Shown one piece after another: positions 1 to 11,743 of a stretch of 64,000 nt of DNA. This DNA comes from Hippasteria phrygiana. Its lineage: Eukaryota; Echinodermata; Asteroidea; Valvatida; Goniasteridae. Below the pieces are notes generated by a model. The model searched no databases. It was not told the origin of the DNA and worked only from the letters and a program-made list of their open reading frames with translations. The translations under genes and the position numbers were made by a program. The stretch lies in assembly GCA_037893225.1 (NCBI GenBank), contig JAZGUH010000564.1, forward strand, positions 248,001 to 312,000. The letters run 5' to 3'. How positions within the stretch are numbered: the stretch's first letter is position 1; the number at the start of each line of letters is the position of its first letter.

Positions 1-847
1 GCAAAACAAATTACGTGTGCTCGAGGCACACCACTCCCGTGCGATGCGGGTCACCGGGGCCTCCGCGCCGCTGGACGGCGGGGAAAAATTACGTGTCCCG
101 CTGGCCGTGCCGGTCCCTCGGAAAATCGAACCCGAAGTACGACTTCGGACCGCAGCAGCGGGCGCAGGCGCCAGCCGTGCCGTCCAACTGCGGCCTGATT
201 CCAGCGTGCTCGGGCCGATGGTGTCCGCCGGGCCGGCACGGCAGGGCCGAGCGCGGCCACCCTCCGGTACCCCCAGTCGACCAACACTGGGTGCCCAGTG
301 TGACATGGCTGAACCCGCCATTGGACAGTGCGCAAAATCTGCCGTTCGCACCTCCCGCTGTCGGGTGCCCCCGGTCTGACGGGGCCCAGCGGAGCGCCGT
401 ACGGCGGGGTGGGAGCTCCGTCCCGCTCGCCGGACTCTGCCCAACCCGGACTCTGACGTGGATTTTCGGCCCGTCTGACTGGCCCGCAAAATCGGGTTGA
501 AGGCCCGGAGTCCCTACCGGCACTTTTTCTCTCCCGGAACCCCGTCTTGTACACTTTTTCTCCATCCGGGCTCGGCCCCTCTCCTCGCCGCCCGGCACTC
601 GACCGGGCTGCCGGGGTGCGTTTTGGCCGGCCCTCCGGACCCTCTCCCGACTGCCTGCCGGAGGTACCCTCTCCTCTCTGCGCAACGGGCGTACCGAGCC
701 CAAGTTTTTCAGATTTCTCCACAGCAAAGGGTGCCCCTCTGTCAGTCTTTACTCTCCTATTCTCTTCTCTACTCTCCTATTCTATTCTCTTCTCTTCTCT
801 ACTCTACTCTCTCTTCCCTTCCTTCCTTCAACTCCCCGGCCGGCCGG

Positions 848-879
<32 letters not shown>

Positions 880-980
880 CCGAAAGATTCGCCCGTCTGC
901 GGCGCGGGCAAATCCCCCTTCTCTCTGTCCCTTCTCTCCCTTCCTTTCTTTCCCCAACTGCCTGCCTGCCTGCCTGCCGA
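1..980. other. GC-rich low-complexity segment without a convincing gene
   Basis: Composition is strongly GC-rich up to about 700 and then becomes pyrimidine-rich. Several overlapping open frames exist on both strands, but none shows a recognisable motif, and open frames are expected by chance at this GC content. The segment ends where the THAP remnant and AT-rich repeat DNA begin. It could be a ribosomal or promoter-type GC block, but nothing recognisable supports that. Confidence 0.5.
735..980 (+). repeat. Pyrimidine-rich stretch and (TGCC)n microsatellites
   Basis: A CTCTT/CTTCT-rich tract runs from about 735 to 830. Pure tetranucleotide repeats of TGCC follow at about 849-881 and again at about 960-978. 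The spacing suggests one microsatellite family that expanded twice. Confidence 0.9.
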
Positions 981-997
981 AAGATACAATTTCATCT

Positions 998-1189
998 TCA
1001 GTCTTTCGTAAAATGTTCCTTACATATGTAACACCATTTCGTCAGCCTAAAGTCAGATCGCGTTGTTTCCACAAACCGGACCCACTGCCGTCGTTGTTTC
1101 CCATCAACTTTGGGGAATCTTAAAAAAGATAGGTTCGGATTTGTGTCCGTATTTCTTGTGCAGCCACCTACCACACACGTTCTCGGCAT
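998..1189 (-). pseudogene. THAP zinc-finger domain remnant, left copy
   Basis: The minus-strand frame begins MPRTCVVGGC and reads through RFPK, RQWVRF, CYIC and EHFTKD. This is the C2CH signature of a THAP DNA-binding domain, with the first cysteine pair near residues 5 and 10 and the C..H pair near residue 60. The frame stops at TGA directly after HFTKD, where THAP proteins usually have a cysteine; the related copy at 56402-56895 has TGT there. Beyond the stop, low-complexity (TGCC)n DNA replaces the C-terminal half, so the copy is truncated. THAP domains bind DNA in host regulators and in P- and Kolobok-type transposases. Here the repeat context favours a transposon origin. Confidence 0.75.
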
Positions 1190-1582
1190 AATACTTATTA
1201 ACTTTAATACATTCGAGCTCCGAATGTAAGCTAGGAAGGCCGTGAATTCGGCAAAAAATGCCAAGAAAGTACGACCAGCTGACGACGAAAATGTCATAAA
1301 ACACACGTGGATGATAGTACCAACACGCTGCAGACGTGATGGCTGCACGGCTGGGTAAGCGCACACACGTCATAAGGTCATATGCGTACATTTGCATCCC
1401 TAATGACCTTTTCAGGAATTGAGACCAAACGCTCACTCCAAGGGGCAATTTTAGTCCATTTTTTTTCAATGAAATAAATTTTAATCGTTCTTTACCAATT
1501 TGTATTCGGTTAGAAGAATATACAAGCTATCAGAAAAGCCAATAAAGTGGAAAAATGCAAATTGGTTTTAGTTCCTCTTTAA
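1040..1582. repeat. THAP-containing repeat ending in TTTAGTTCCTCTTTAAG
   Basis: The block from the THAP remnant to the motif ending at about 1582 has a counterpart at about 56750-57242 in the same orientation. Both copies end with the same TTTAGTTCCTCTTTAAG string. Read on the other strand, the end is CTTAAAGAGGAACTAAAA, so TTAA followed by AGAGGAAC. A TTAA target together with a THAP domain is known for Kolobok transposons. Assigning the family is inference. Confidence 0.55.
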
Positions 1583-3135
1583 GCCATGGTTATCAGCCCT
1601 TCCCAGAATTCCTTTGTGTTATATTGAATTTGGTCTACATTTTGAAATGGCTCCTATTTCTTACTTGAGTGAGCCACGATCACGAAATTTTGGAATTAGG
1701 TACAGGAAAATTCAATGTATACATTTTTGTAATCAGATTGACCCTTACATGCGTTTAAAAAAAAAAATATTGTTGATGACGTCATCATGACGTCACACAA
1801 TTTTCGCCATTTAGGGCATATCTTTGAGACATACCAAAGCTGTAACAAAAATAATTTTGAAAATATCTTGTTTTGTTCGCTAGATATATTGAAAAGAATG
1901 TTACGATTTTAAAACTTCAAAAATTCAGCGACTTGAAAAAAGACAAGAAATCAACCCCTTTTATAAACAGCAAGCTCATAATAGCCATGGTTATCAGCCC
2001 GTCCCAGAATTCCTTTGTGTTATATTGAATTTGGTCTAAATTTTGAAATGGCTGTTATTTCTTACTTGAGTGAGCCACGATCATGAAATTTTGGAATTGG
2101 GTACAGAAAAATACAATGTATACATTTTTGTAATCAGATTGACCCTTACATGCGTTTAAAAAAAAAAATATTGTTGATGACGTCATCATGACGTCACACA
2201 ATTTTCGCCATTTAGGGCATATCTTTGAGACATACCAAAGCTGTAACAAAAATAATTTTGAAAATATCTTGTTTTGTTCGCTAGATATATTGAAAAGAAT
2301 GTTACGATTTTAAAACTTCAAAAATTCAGCGACTTGAAAAAAGACAAGAAATCAACCCCTTTTATAAACAGCAAGCTCATAATAGCCATGGTTATCAGCC
2401 CGTCCCAGAATTCCTTTGTGTTATATTGAATTTGGTCTAAATTTTGAAATGGCTGTTATTTCTTACTTGAGTGAGCCACGATCATGAAATTTTGGAATTG
2501 GGTACAGAAAAATACAATGTATACATTTTTGTAATCAGATTGACCCTTACATGCGTTTTAAAAAAAAAATATTGTTGATGACGTCATCATGACGTCACAC
2601 AATTTTCGCCATTTAGGGCATATCTTTGAGACATACCAAAGCTGTAACAAAAATAATTTTGAAAATATCTTGTTTTGTTCGCTAGATATATTGAAAAGAA
2701 TGTTACGATTTTAAAACTTCAAAAATTCAGCGACTTGAAAAAAGACTAGATATCAACCCCTTTTATAAACAGCAAGCTCATAATAGCCATGGTTATCAGC
2801 CCGTCCCAGAATTCCTTTGTGTTATATTGAATAATTTATATTTGGTCTAAATTTTGAAATGGCTGTCATTTCTTACTTGAGTGAGCCACGATCATGAAAT
2901 TTTGGAATTGGGTACAGGAAAATTCAATATATACATTTTTGTAATCGGATTGACCCTTACATGCGTTAACAAAAAAACACATTTTTGATGACGTCATCAT
3001 GACGTCACACAATTTTCGCAATTTAGGGCATATCTTTGAGACATACCAAAGCTATAAGAAAAAGAATTTTGAAAATATCTTGTTTTGTTCGCTAGATATA
3101 TTTAAAAGAATGTTACGATTTTAAAAATTCAAAAA
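1583..3135 (+). repeat. 401-bp tandem satellite, first array
   Basis: The string GCCATGGTTATCAGCCC recurs at 1583, 1984, 2385 and 2786, a constant period of 401 bp. Each unit contains GAATTCCTTTGTGTTATATTG, TGAGTGAGCCACGATCA and one GATGACGTCATCATGACGTCA palindrome. The last unit diverges near 3130. Short frames inside the units repeat identically and are not genes. Confidence 0.95.
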
Positions 3136-5322
3136 TTCATAAAAAATCACGTGATGACGTCATCACGACGTCACTCTACGACATACAATTTCAGCTTAGG
3201 GTCTATGTTTGATGTAAGTTTGGTTAGGTTCTGAGGTTTTTTAAGACCTAAAGTGCCGCCGACAAAATTCGTGTACAAAGTCTATGGGATTTTGGTCAGA
3301 ACTAAAAGAAGAAAAAAAAAAAAAAAAATCAGAACAAAAACAAAGCCTTTTCCGAAGGATTTCGGAAAAGCCAAAAACTAGACATCTTGCGTCTCTTGCA
3401 AACAGACGCAGGGCTTTTCCGTTTTTCTGTTATATTAAGCACAAAGCTCCATCACTTCTATGTCTTTTGCTACTTCAAACTTGACCTTTAAGCGTGACGC
3501 CATCCTGACTTCTTTCTTGGTCATGTAATTTCCATTATAGGATATATATGACAAACTTGTTTAAGACCTTAGGCTGTTATGTGGCGCAAGTCCCGGTTAG
3601 AAATTACATAAAAAATTTAAAAAACCTAACAATCAACATAAAATCGTAGGATAGCGTCGTCATGACGTCACATATTCGGAACGTGGTCTTGGCTTGTGTC
3701 AAGATTGCAGTCAATCTGATCAATGACAGTTTAAAAAAATTGAAAAAAATGAAAAATTCCTACAAAATCAGCCAATCACGTCACTTCAGATTTTACAAAT
3801 TTTCATAACGATCCACTTACTCTAATGTGTTTTTTAAAAGGGCATTTTGATGACGTCAGGATGATGTTACACATTTTAACATACATAACTCTGACCTAAT
3901 GAATTGATTACAAAAAGGAATTTCGAATTTATTATATTCTGTTAATGAGATATGGCTTAAAATTTCAAAACCTTCAAAAAAATATACAAATAATTTGATG
4001 GTCATCATGACTAAAAAATTAACAGAAAATCAGCCGATGACGTCATCATGACGTCACCTCGGATTTTACATGCTAGTATCACTATCTACTTACCCACCAA
4101 TTTTTATGACGCTCGGACCAACCCTTATATGTGTTTCAAAAAGCCTATTTTTGATGACGTAATGATGACGTCACACAATTTTCACATTTATGTAAAGGAA
4201 TATAGGAGCTAACAAAGCTATTACAAAAAGAATTTTGAATTTAGCATGTTCTGTTGGTGAGATATGGCTTTAAGAAACTTTGAAGTTCAAAAACTTAAAA
4301 ATTACTATAAAATCGTATGATGACGTCATCATGACGTCATGTCAATTTTCATCTATAAACCTGCTGGCCTACTTAGATATTACATTTCAACTTAATCGAG
4401 CTTGTACTTTTGTAGATATGGCTTCAAAAACTGCACCTTTAAGATGACGTCACGTGACATGTGATGACGTCATCATAACGTCAATTCAATTTTTATCTAT
4501 AAACCTACTGGGCTACCTAGATATTACTTTTGAACTTAATCGGACTTGTGCTTTTGTAGACATATGGCTTCAAAAACTGCCCCTTTAAGATGACGTCACG
4601 TGACATGTGATGACATCAATTATGATAATGTCATGTCAATTTTCAGCTATAAACCTACTGGGCTACCTAGATATTACTTTTCAACTTAATCGAATTTGTA
4701 CTTTTGTAGATATATGGCTTCAAAAACTGCCCCTTTAAGATGACGTCACGTGGCATGTCATGACGTCATCAAGAGGTAAAAGTTCGGCACACATTGTGAG
4801 CAGTTAGTCTAAGTGTCTGCCAAGTTTAAAAGTACCCAAAGTGCCGGTAAGAAAGAAAACGTGTACAAATGCTATAGGCAATAATCTAGCGAGTGCCCCT
4901 TTAAGATGACACCACGTGACATGTTATGACTTGATCATAACGTCATGTCAATTTTCATCTATAACACCAGGTGGCATACCTTACGTTCCAACTGAATCGG
5001 ACTTGTACTTTTGTAGATATATGGCTTCGAAAAATGCCCCTTTAAGATGACGTCACGTGCCATGTGATGACGTCATCAGGACGTAAAAGTTCGGCACACA
5101 TTGTGAGCAGTTGGGGTAAGTGTCTGCCAAGTTTAAAAGTAGCCAATGTGGCCGGTAAGAAAGTAAACGTTTACAAATGCTATGGGCAATATTCTATCGA
5201 CTTGAAAAAAGAATTTTTTTATGACGTCATCATGACGTCACACAATTTTCGCTTTTTAGGGCATATCTTTGAGACATACCAAAGCTATAACAAAAAGAAT
5301 TTTGAAAATATCTTGTTTTGTT
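3136..5322 (+). repeat. Divergent TGACGTCA-rich repeat block
   Basis: No coding signal is visible. The block is made of shorter related modules. Each has a TGACGTCATCATGACGTCA-like palindrome, often a CACGTGAC next to it, then AT-rich text such as TATGGCTTCAAAAACTGCCCC. Three near-identical modules of about 235-300 bp occur between 4340 and 5100. Poly(A) stretches near 3310-3330 precede a hairpin-forming CCTTTTCCGAAGGATTTCGG motif. Confidence 0.8.
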
Positions 5323-6860
5323 CAGCCCTTCCCAGAATTCCTTTGTGTTATATTGAATTTGGTCTACATTTTGAAATGGCTCCTATTTCTTACTTGAGTG
5401 AGCCACGATCACGAAATTTTGGAATTAGGTACAGGAAAATTCAATGTATACATTTTTGTAATCAGATTGACCCTTACATGCGTTTAAAAAAAAATATATT
5501 GTTGATGACGTCATCATGACGTCACACAATTTTCGCCATTTAGGGCATATCTTTGAGACATACCAAAGCTGTAACAAAAATAATTTTGAAAATATCTTGT
5601 TTTGTTCGCTAGATATATTGAAAAGAATGTTACGATTTTAAAACTTCAAAAATTCAGCGACTTGAAAAAAGACAAGAAATCAACCCCTTTTATAAACAGC
5701 AAGCTCATAATAGCCATGGTTATCAGCCCGTCCCAGAATTCCTTTGTGTTATATTGAATTTGGTCTAAATTTTGAAATGGCTGTCATTTCTTACTTGAGT
5801 GAGCCACGATCTTGAAATTTTGGAATTGGGTACAGGAAAATTCTATATATACATTTTTGTAATCGGATTGACCCTTACATGCGTTAACAAAAAAACACAT
5901 TTTTGATGACGTCATCATGACGTCACACAATTTTCGCAATTTAGGGCATATCTTTGAGACATACCAAAGCTATAAGAAAAAGAATTTTGAAAATATCTTG
6001 TTTTGTTCGCTAGATATATTGAAAAGAATGTTACGATTTTAATACTTCAAAAATTCAGCGACTTGAAAAAAGACTAGAAATCAACCCCTTTTATAAACAG
6101 CAAGCTCATAATAGCCATGGTTATCAGCCCGTCCCAGAATTCCTTTGTGTTATATTGAATTTGGTCTAAATTTTGAAATGGCTGTTATTTCTTACTTGAG
6201 TGAGCCACGATCATGAAATTTTGGAATTGGGTACAGAAAAATACAATGTATACATTTTTGTAATCAGATTGACCCTTACATGCGTTTAAAAAAAAAAATA
6301 TTGTTGATGACGTCATCATGACGTCACACAATTTTCGCCATTTAGGGCATATCTTTGAGACATACCAAAGCTGTAACAAAAATAATTTTGAAAATATCTT
6401 GTTTTGTTCGCTAGATATATTGAAAAGAATGTTACGATTTTAAAACTTCAAAAATTCAGCGACTTGAAAAAAGACTAGAAATCAACCCCTTTTATAAACA
6501 GCAAGCTCATAATAGCCATGGTTATCAGCCCGTCCCAGAATTCCTTTGTGTTATATTGAATTTGGTCTAAATTTTGAAATGGCTGTCATTTCTTACTTGA
6601 GTGAGCCACGATCATGAAATTTTGGAATTGGGTACAGGAAAATTCAATATATACATTTTTGTAATCGGATTGACCCTTACATGCGTTAACAAAAAAACAC
6701 ATTTTTGATGACGTCATCATGACGTCACACAATTTTCGCAATTTAGCGCATATCTTTGAGACATACCAAAGCTATAAGAAAAATAATTTTGAAAATATCT
6801 TGTTTTGTTCGCTAGATATATTTAAAAGAATGTTACGATTTTAAAAATTCAAAAATTCAT
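5323..6860 (+). repeat. 401-bp tandem satellite, second array
   Basis: A truncated first unit starts at 5323, and full units start at 5713, 6114 and 6515 with the same 401-bp period. The last unit and the sequence after it, to about 7080, closely match 2786-3360. The whole array end was therefore duplicated, not just single monomers. Confidence 0.95.
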
Positions 6861-7046
6861 AAAAAATCACGTGATGACGTCATCACGACGTCACTCTACG
6901 ACATACAATTTCAGCTTAGGGTCTATGTTTGATGTAAGTTTGGTTAGGTTCTGACGTTTTTTAAGACCTAAAGTGCCGCCGACAAAATTCGTGTACAAAG
7001 TCTATGGGATTTTGGTCAGAACTAAAAGAAGAAGAAAAAAAAAAAA

Positions 7047-7195
7047 TCAGAACAAAAACAAAGCCTTTTCCGAAGGATTTCGGAAAAGCCAAAAAAAAAA
7101 TCAGAACAAAAACAAAGCCTTTTCCGAAAAATTTCGGAAAAGCCAAAAATCAGAACAAAAACAAAGCCTTTTCCGAAGGATTTCGGAAAAGCCAA
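7047..7195 (+). repeat. Three-copy 46-54 bp hairpin repeat
   Basis: TCAGAACAAAAACAAAGCC begins at about 7047, 7101 and 7150. Each copy contains CCTTTTCCGAAGGATTTCGG followed by AAAAGCC, an imperfect inverted repeat able to fold into a stem. A related motif in opposite orientation lies at 9185-9285. The open frames here are artefacts of the repeat. Confidence 0.9.
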
Positions 7196-7409
7196 TAAGT
7201 TCGAAGGTGCAAGACGTGTTTTCGTTCTGCTCCCACTTCTAAACGGTGTCTTGTGGGCTGGTTTGTTCGTGATCGTTCAGCTTGCTAGTTGTAGGTCGCT
7301 GAGATCGCCGGGGAATTTTGTGCCACCTATCAGCGCTTTCTACTTGCATTTTGGTGGAAGTCGCGTCAGGATCGGTCCTGTAGCCAAGCTACAGCGGCCA
7401 TCTTAAATA

Positions 7410-8935
7410 CGGCGGCATGAATAGGCATGGCATAAGAAGCTGCAAGCTGAATCGACCAACATCAGTGCAATTCAACTTAAGCAATTTGGGTGACGTAACC
7501 CTCAAAGAAGTGCGAGATGTTGTTAACAATGAACTGAATACGACAGATACGGTGAAATGTATTGCGTCATTGGATAACGGCTGGTATAACATCACCCTCA
7601 GTAAATGTGCAGCATTGTGAGGAGGTGGCCCGACGAGGACTAATTGTAAAGAATGCCCTCATTGCGTGCGAACGCACAAACACAATGAACTCAGTTGTCG
7701 TCTACGTAAAGGCACCGTACGAGATCTGGCAGAATAAGCACGGCGGTTAATGTCAGAAGGCTGGTTCATGATTTCGATGCGAATATTGAGAACAACACTC
7801 GTAGTGTGTTGGTTCGAAACGTGGAGAAACCAATTCCGAGCTACATCAGAATAGGCGCCTTCAATGTTCCTGTACGTCACCATGGCCAGGAGAAGACGTG
7901 CAAAATATGTAGCTAGCCGGGCCATTTTGCACGGGATTGCCCGCACAAGGGACGGTGCTTTATTTGTGGCAGCGATGGACACCGATCTACATGGCGTGAT
8001 GATTAGGACGACAGATAAGAAAGTCAACAACCTGAGGATGATGGAGAAAGCTCTCAGATGGAGGAAGAAGTTGAATATGAAGAGGGGAACCCAAATGAGA
8101 CATCGGAGACGAACACAAAACCCCAAAAGAAACAGCAAGGCTTTTGGGATGAGGCTGTAGAACAGGCAAATAGAAAGCGGAAACCCAAACGGGATGGTAC
8201 CAAAGAAGAAGATAAGGAAAACACAGGGGAAGAAGAAGAACGCAAAGAAGGGGCAAGTAAAAAGGTAGCCATTGTCGATGAAGAAGAGACTGGAGGTGAA
8301 CAAGAACTACCCTCAGATGTAGAAATCGAAGTAGACCAGGATGACAAAATTCGTGAAGAGGAAGAAGACAACACACAGAGAGGAGCAAAAAGATGATGGA
8401 TGGGAATACGTTTCCTACACCCGACGGGGAGTGCAGCGCCAACGTGAAAAATGCACAAACTGGGTACGAAAGTCGACGGAAGAAACGTCACACAAATCCG
8501 TCAGATCGCCCCAAACGACCAAATCTCACCGAACCAGCTAGCGGGCAGAGCAAATTTCCGCAATCTAACCGACTCCCTCGAGGTGGGCGGGTTAACCGGC
8601 CAAAACAGCCACTTCATTTTGACAACCAACCAGGCCGAGCCCACCAGCCCTGTCAAAGCGTTCAGTCAAGACAACCGTCCAGTCCGGTCATGCCGTCCAG
8701 CCTAGTCAAGCCGTTCGATCCAAAACAACCGTCCAGTCCGATCAAGCCGTCCAGTCCGGTTCAGTCGTCCAGGCAGATCCAGCCGTCCGGTCCGGTCCGG
8801 CCGTCCAGTCGGGCCCGGCCGTCCAGTTGGGTCCGGTCGGGTCCGGGCCGGACAGGGTGGTCGACCACGACTGGTCAATCAGTCAAGTCCGGACAGCCAA
8901 GCAAGTCAGTCGACACAGTCCAGCCAGTTTGATAA
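7410..8935 (+). pseudogene. Gag-like ORF remnant with two CCHC zinc knuckles
   Basis: Three frames must be followed in turn. The first part (7410-7615) reads VQFNLSNLGDVTLKEVRD. A frame change near 7600 leads to RRGLIVKNALIACERTN, and another near 7745 leads to a segment ending VRNVEKPIPSYIRIGAFNV. A zinc knuckle follows at 7899-7940 (CKIC, then GHFARDC), with a TAG stop between its second cysteine and the histidine. A second knuckle (CFICGSDGH) has tryptophan where the last cysteine belongs. Then come an acidic tail (about 8058-8390) and a Pro/Ser/Gln-rich tail (to about 8935). This order is typical of Gag-like or ZCCHC proteins of retroelements. No reverse transcriptase is adjacent. Confidence 0.65.
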
Positions 8936-9174
8936 ATCAAGTCAGCTTACCTGGGCTGAGCGATGTGCCCGAACAGGACAGGACAGTCAAACTAGTCAGT
9001 CTAGTTGTGCTGACCAGACTTTTTAGTCAAGTCAGTTTAGCAGCTCGAGTCAATCTACTTTCTCCAGTCAACAAAGCCAGTCCAGCCGAGGGAGCGAATC
9101 GAGTCAGCCTTCATCATTAAGTCGGGCAACAACACTCATCGCCAAGGGACGAGGAAGAGGGAAATTACAGAAAA

Positions 9175-9680
9175 TGTAGGTTATTGGCTTTTCCGCAAAG
9201 TTGCGGAAAAGCCTTTGTTTCTGTTAATATTTCTTTTTGGCTTTTCCGCAAAGTTGCGGAAAAGCCTTTGTTTCTGTTAAGATTTTTGTTTCTTATTTCT
9301 TTTTCTTCTTAGGCACCTGATCCCATAGACTTTGTACACGTTTCCTTCCGCTATGTGCTTTTTAAAAACACATATAAGGGTAGGTCCGATCGTCATGAAA
9401 ATCGGTGGGTAGGTAGATATTCTCACTAGCATCCAGAATCCGAAGTGACGTCATTGTGACGTCATCGGCTAATTTTCTATACATTTTTCAATGTTTCAAA
9501 TTTCAATGTACTCTCCGAATTTGACACTGTCATTGATCAGATTGACTCCAAACTCGACCCAGGCCAAGACCACGTTGCACATGTTTGCTTTGGCAAGTAC
9601 CGTTGTGATGACGTCATCATGGGTCACGTGACGTCATCTAAAAGTTGCACACTTCAAGGTCTAAAGAACTATATCTAAAG
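9175..9680 (-). repeat. Repeat arm inverted relative to 3.2-3.4 and 6.9-7.2 kb
   Basis: Two copies of GGCTTTTCCGCAAAGTTGCG, each completed by GAAAAGCC, form perfect 13-bp stems. CCCATAGACTTTGTACACG follows; its reverse complement is found at about 3269 and 6989 on the other arm. TGACGTCATTGTGACGTCA and GTCACGTGACGTCATC modules continue to 9680. Together with the left arm this brackets the Gag-like remnant. Confidence 0.8.
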
Positions 9681-11743
9681 AACTGTACGTCCGATTGGGT
9701 GCAGTCTTAATGCTGATAAATAAAGCGCTTGGACACTGCTTATGGACACTCTTACGATTACGCCACATGTAAAAATAAACTGACATAATTACGCAAACTT
9801 CCAGAAATATACCCTTACAGCGTTTCTACAAAGACCGTTCATTCATAGACCGCAAAGGGGGTCACACGCGGGTCACACATGTGCGGGAGGCCACAACAAA
9901 GGCTCCGCCCATTTCGTGAGAGGAATACTTAACTCTCCACTTTCTTGTGAAAAGTACCGTAGTGGCCCTTGCTATTACCTTTTTAATTTAGTAATTAGTG
10001 CTGATTAGCTAAAAACTATAATATTCTATAATTTAGGTCAGTAAATGAAAATGACTAAAAGAAATTTGACATGTAAAATCTAAACGGAAAATAACGAGAC
10101 GGGAGGGGTAGGGAGAAATACATGTTATTTGTTGTTATTTTGGCCTAAAATCTATACCAATTTATAATCCTCATAAACATGCATATGTAGGTAAACAATG
10201 GAAAGGGTAACTAGTGTACTGGAAGTGAGGGGCGAGCCTTGTGGTAAGAATTGTGTTATGTTGACACACCGAGGTACCGGGGACAAGAGAATAAAACAAA
10301 AAGCGACACCATATTCTGGGTCTAGAGTAGTTTATTTAAACTTAACACTTGACTACAAAAAATAAAGAAATTGAAGAGCCGATGTTGACAGCATCACGCC
10401 GAAGAACCAACTGCACTGAACAAATGCAAACGGCTAACTTATATCAAATAAATACACCACATATTACGTCAGACTAATAATCTATTTACAGGTGCAACTA
10501 AAGAATTGAGAACATCTAAATACAATATAAATGCACCACAACTTAACTACATATTATGTCAGACCTATCCTTCCTCCATGGTCAGACTAACAATCTAGTT
10601 ACAGGCGCAGCTGATCTAACCACAATGTAGAATGCACCACAACAATTGTATATTACACATGTACAGTGCTGTGGCTTAGTGGTTTGGCACATTGAAATAT
10701 ACGCTTAATATGGGTAGAGGCATTATTAATGTCTTGTGTGGACTAGTTACCACCCACCCCGATCATATTCATACTGTGAAGAGATTAGCTGGTCTTGTTT
10801 TATTAGTGTGAGGAGCTGGTTCTTCCACATAATCCTCTGCAGCTCACACCTCGAGTGCCCTGGGGCTTGTGATAAGCGATTTGCAAAAAAACAAACTTGT
10901 TTTATGAGCCATCGTTGAATAATTAAAAAGAAAATCAAGATGACTTAGCTGGTAAACAATTTTTTTGAAAGTGCAAAAGTAGTCCTATACTAAAGTAGAC
11001 CTTATTATATAAGTTTAAAATAATTATCACTGCGGAGTCTGTGGTTATAGTTTTAAAATCATTGTACTAATGTAAGATGTTTTACCAAAAAATGATTAAT
11101 GCAGCAAGATCTGACAAGTGTTGTTTTCTTTAATAAAAACGGACGGAGACTGGTTAGTAATCATTCCCTAAGTTGTTTATTGAATTACTCAATCTACACA
11201 GTAATTCCGCTGTTTAAATTGTGAATTTAGGATTTTCTGAAAATTCGCAAAGTTCCTGTTAATTCCCGTTAATTCCCCAAATTTCCGGTGGAAACTTTCC
11301 ACTGTAAAAATTCACAAGAATTTCGCAACCCTATTCCGGTATATAGGATTACTAACCCAAACCATGAATCCGAGTCATAACCTAGAGTCTAAAGCAAATT
11401 CACACAGCGCACGTGGGTTTGTGGGATGTCTGCTATAGTTATGCTTATTATTGCGTCTTTTTTGTTGGGGGGGGGGGGGGGGGGGGGTCTTGTAACTAAT
11501 TTGCATATGCAAAGAATATTAAGAATGCCATGCGATGCAATTTACCAATTTGGCGTTCGCGACTGGCCACTCTCCCATAGGGAGCCCCGATATATTCCTC
11601 AAACTACCAGTGTATACTGGACGCAGAGAATAACCTAATGCAGATTGTGATGAAACTCAATGTAACGTATTGGTGTAAGATGCACGTAGTTAATGAACGC
11701 GGTGGTCGTACTCATTGGTTGGCAACATATTATGGAGTTAAAC
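9681..11743. other. AT-rich stretch without a supported gene
   Basis: Only short frames without motifs or codon bias are present. An AATAAAG lies near 10360 and a 21-base G run at 11467-11487. I see no transposon ends or RNA genes here. Confidence 0.6.
11467..11487 (+). repeat. Poly(G) tract
   Basis: Uninterrupted run of about 21 G. Comparable C or G runs occur at 13902-13927, 18321-18336, 24309-24326, 28369-28398, 48190-48208, 49885-49909, 50155-50169 and 63084-63106. Confidence 0.95.

Noticed and set aside
51..727. Long minus-strand open frames of 212-223 codons
   Set aside because: They overlap each other and plus-strand frames in GC-rich, low-complexity DNA, with no motif, splice context or codon pattern.
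5064..5519. 151-codon plus-strand frame
   Set aside because: It runs through satellite units. The same peptide fragments recur in every array copy.
7659..8491. Hydrophobic minus-strand frames of 145-214 codons resembling membrane proteins
   Set aside because: They are antisense to the Gag-like remnant's acidic tail; the Ser/Leu/Phe richness simply mirrors GAA/GAG codons on the other strand.
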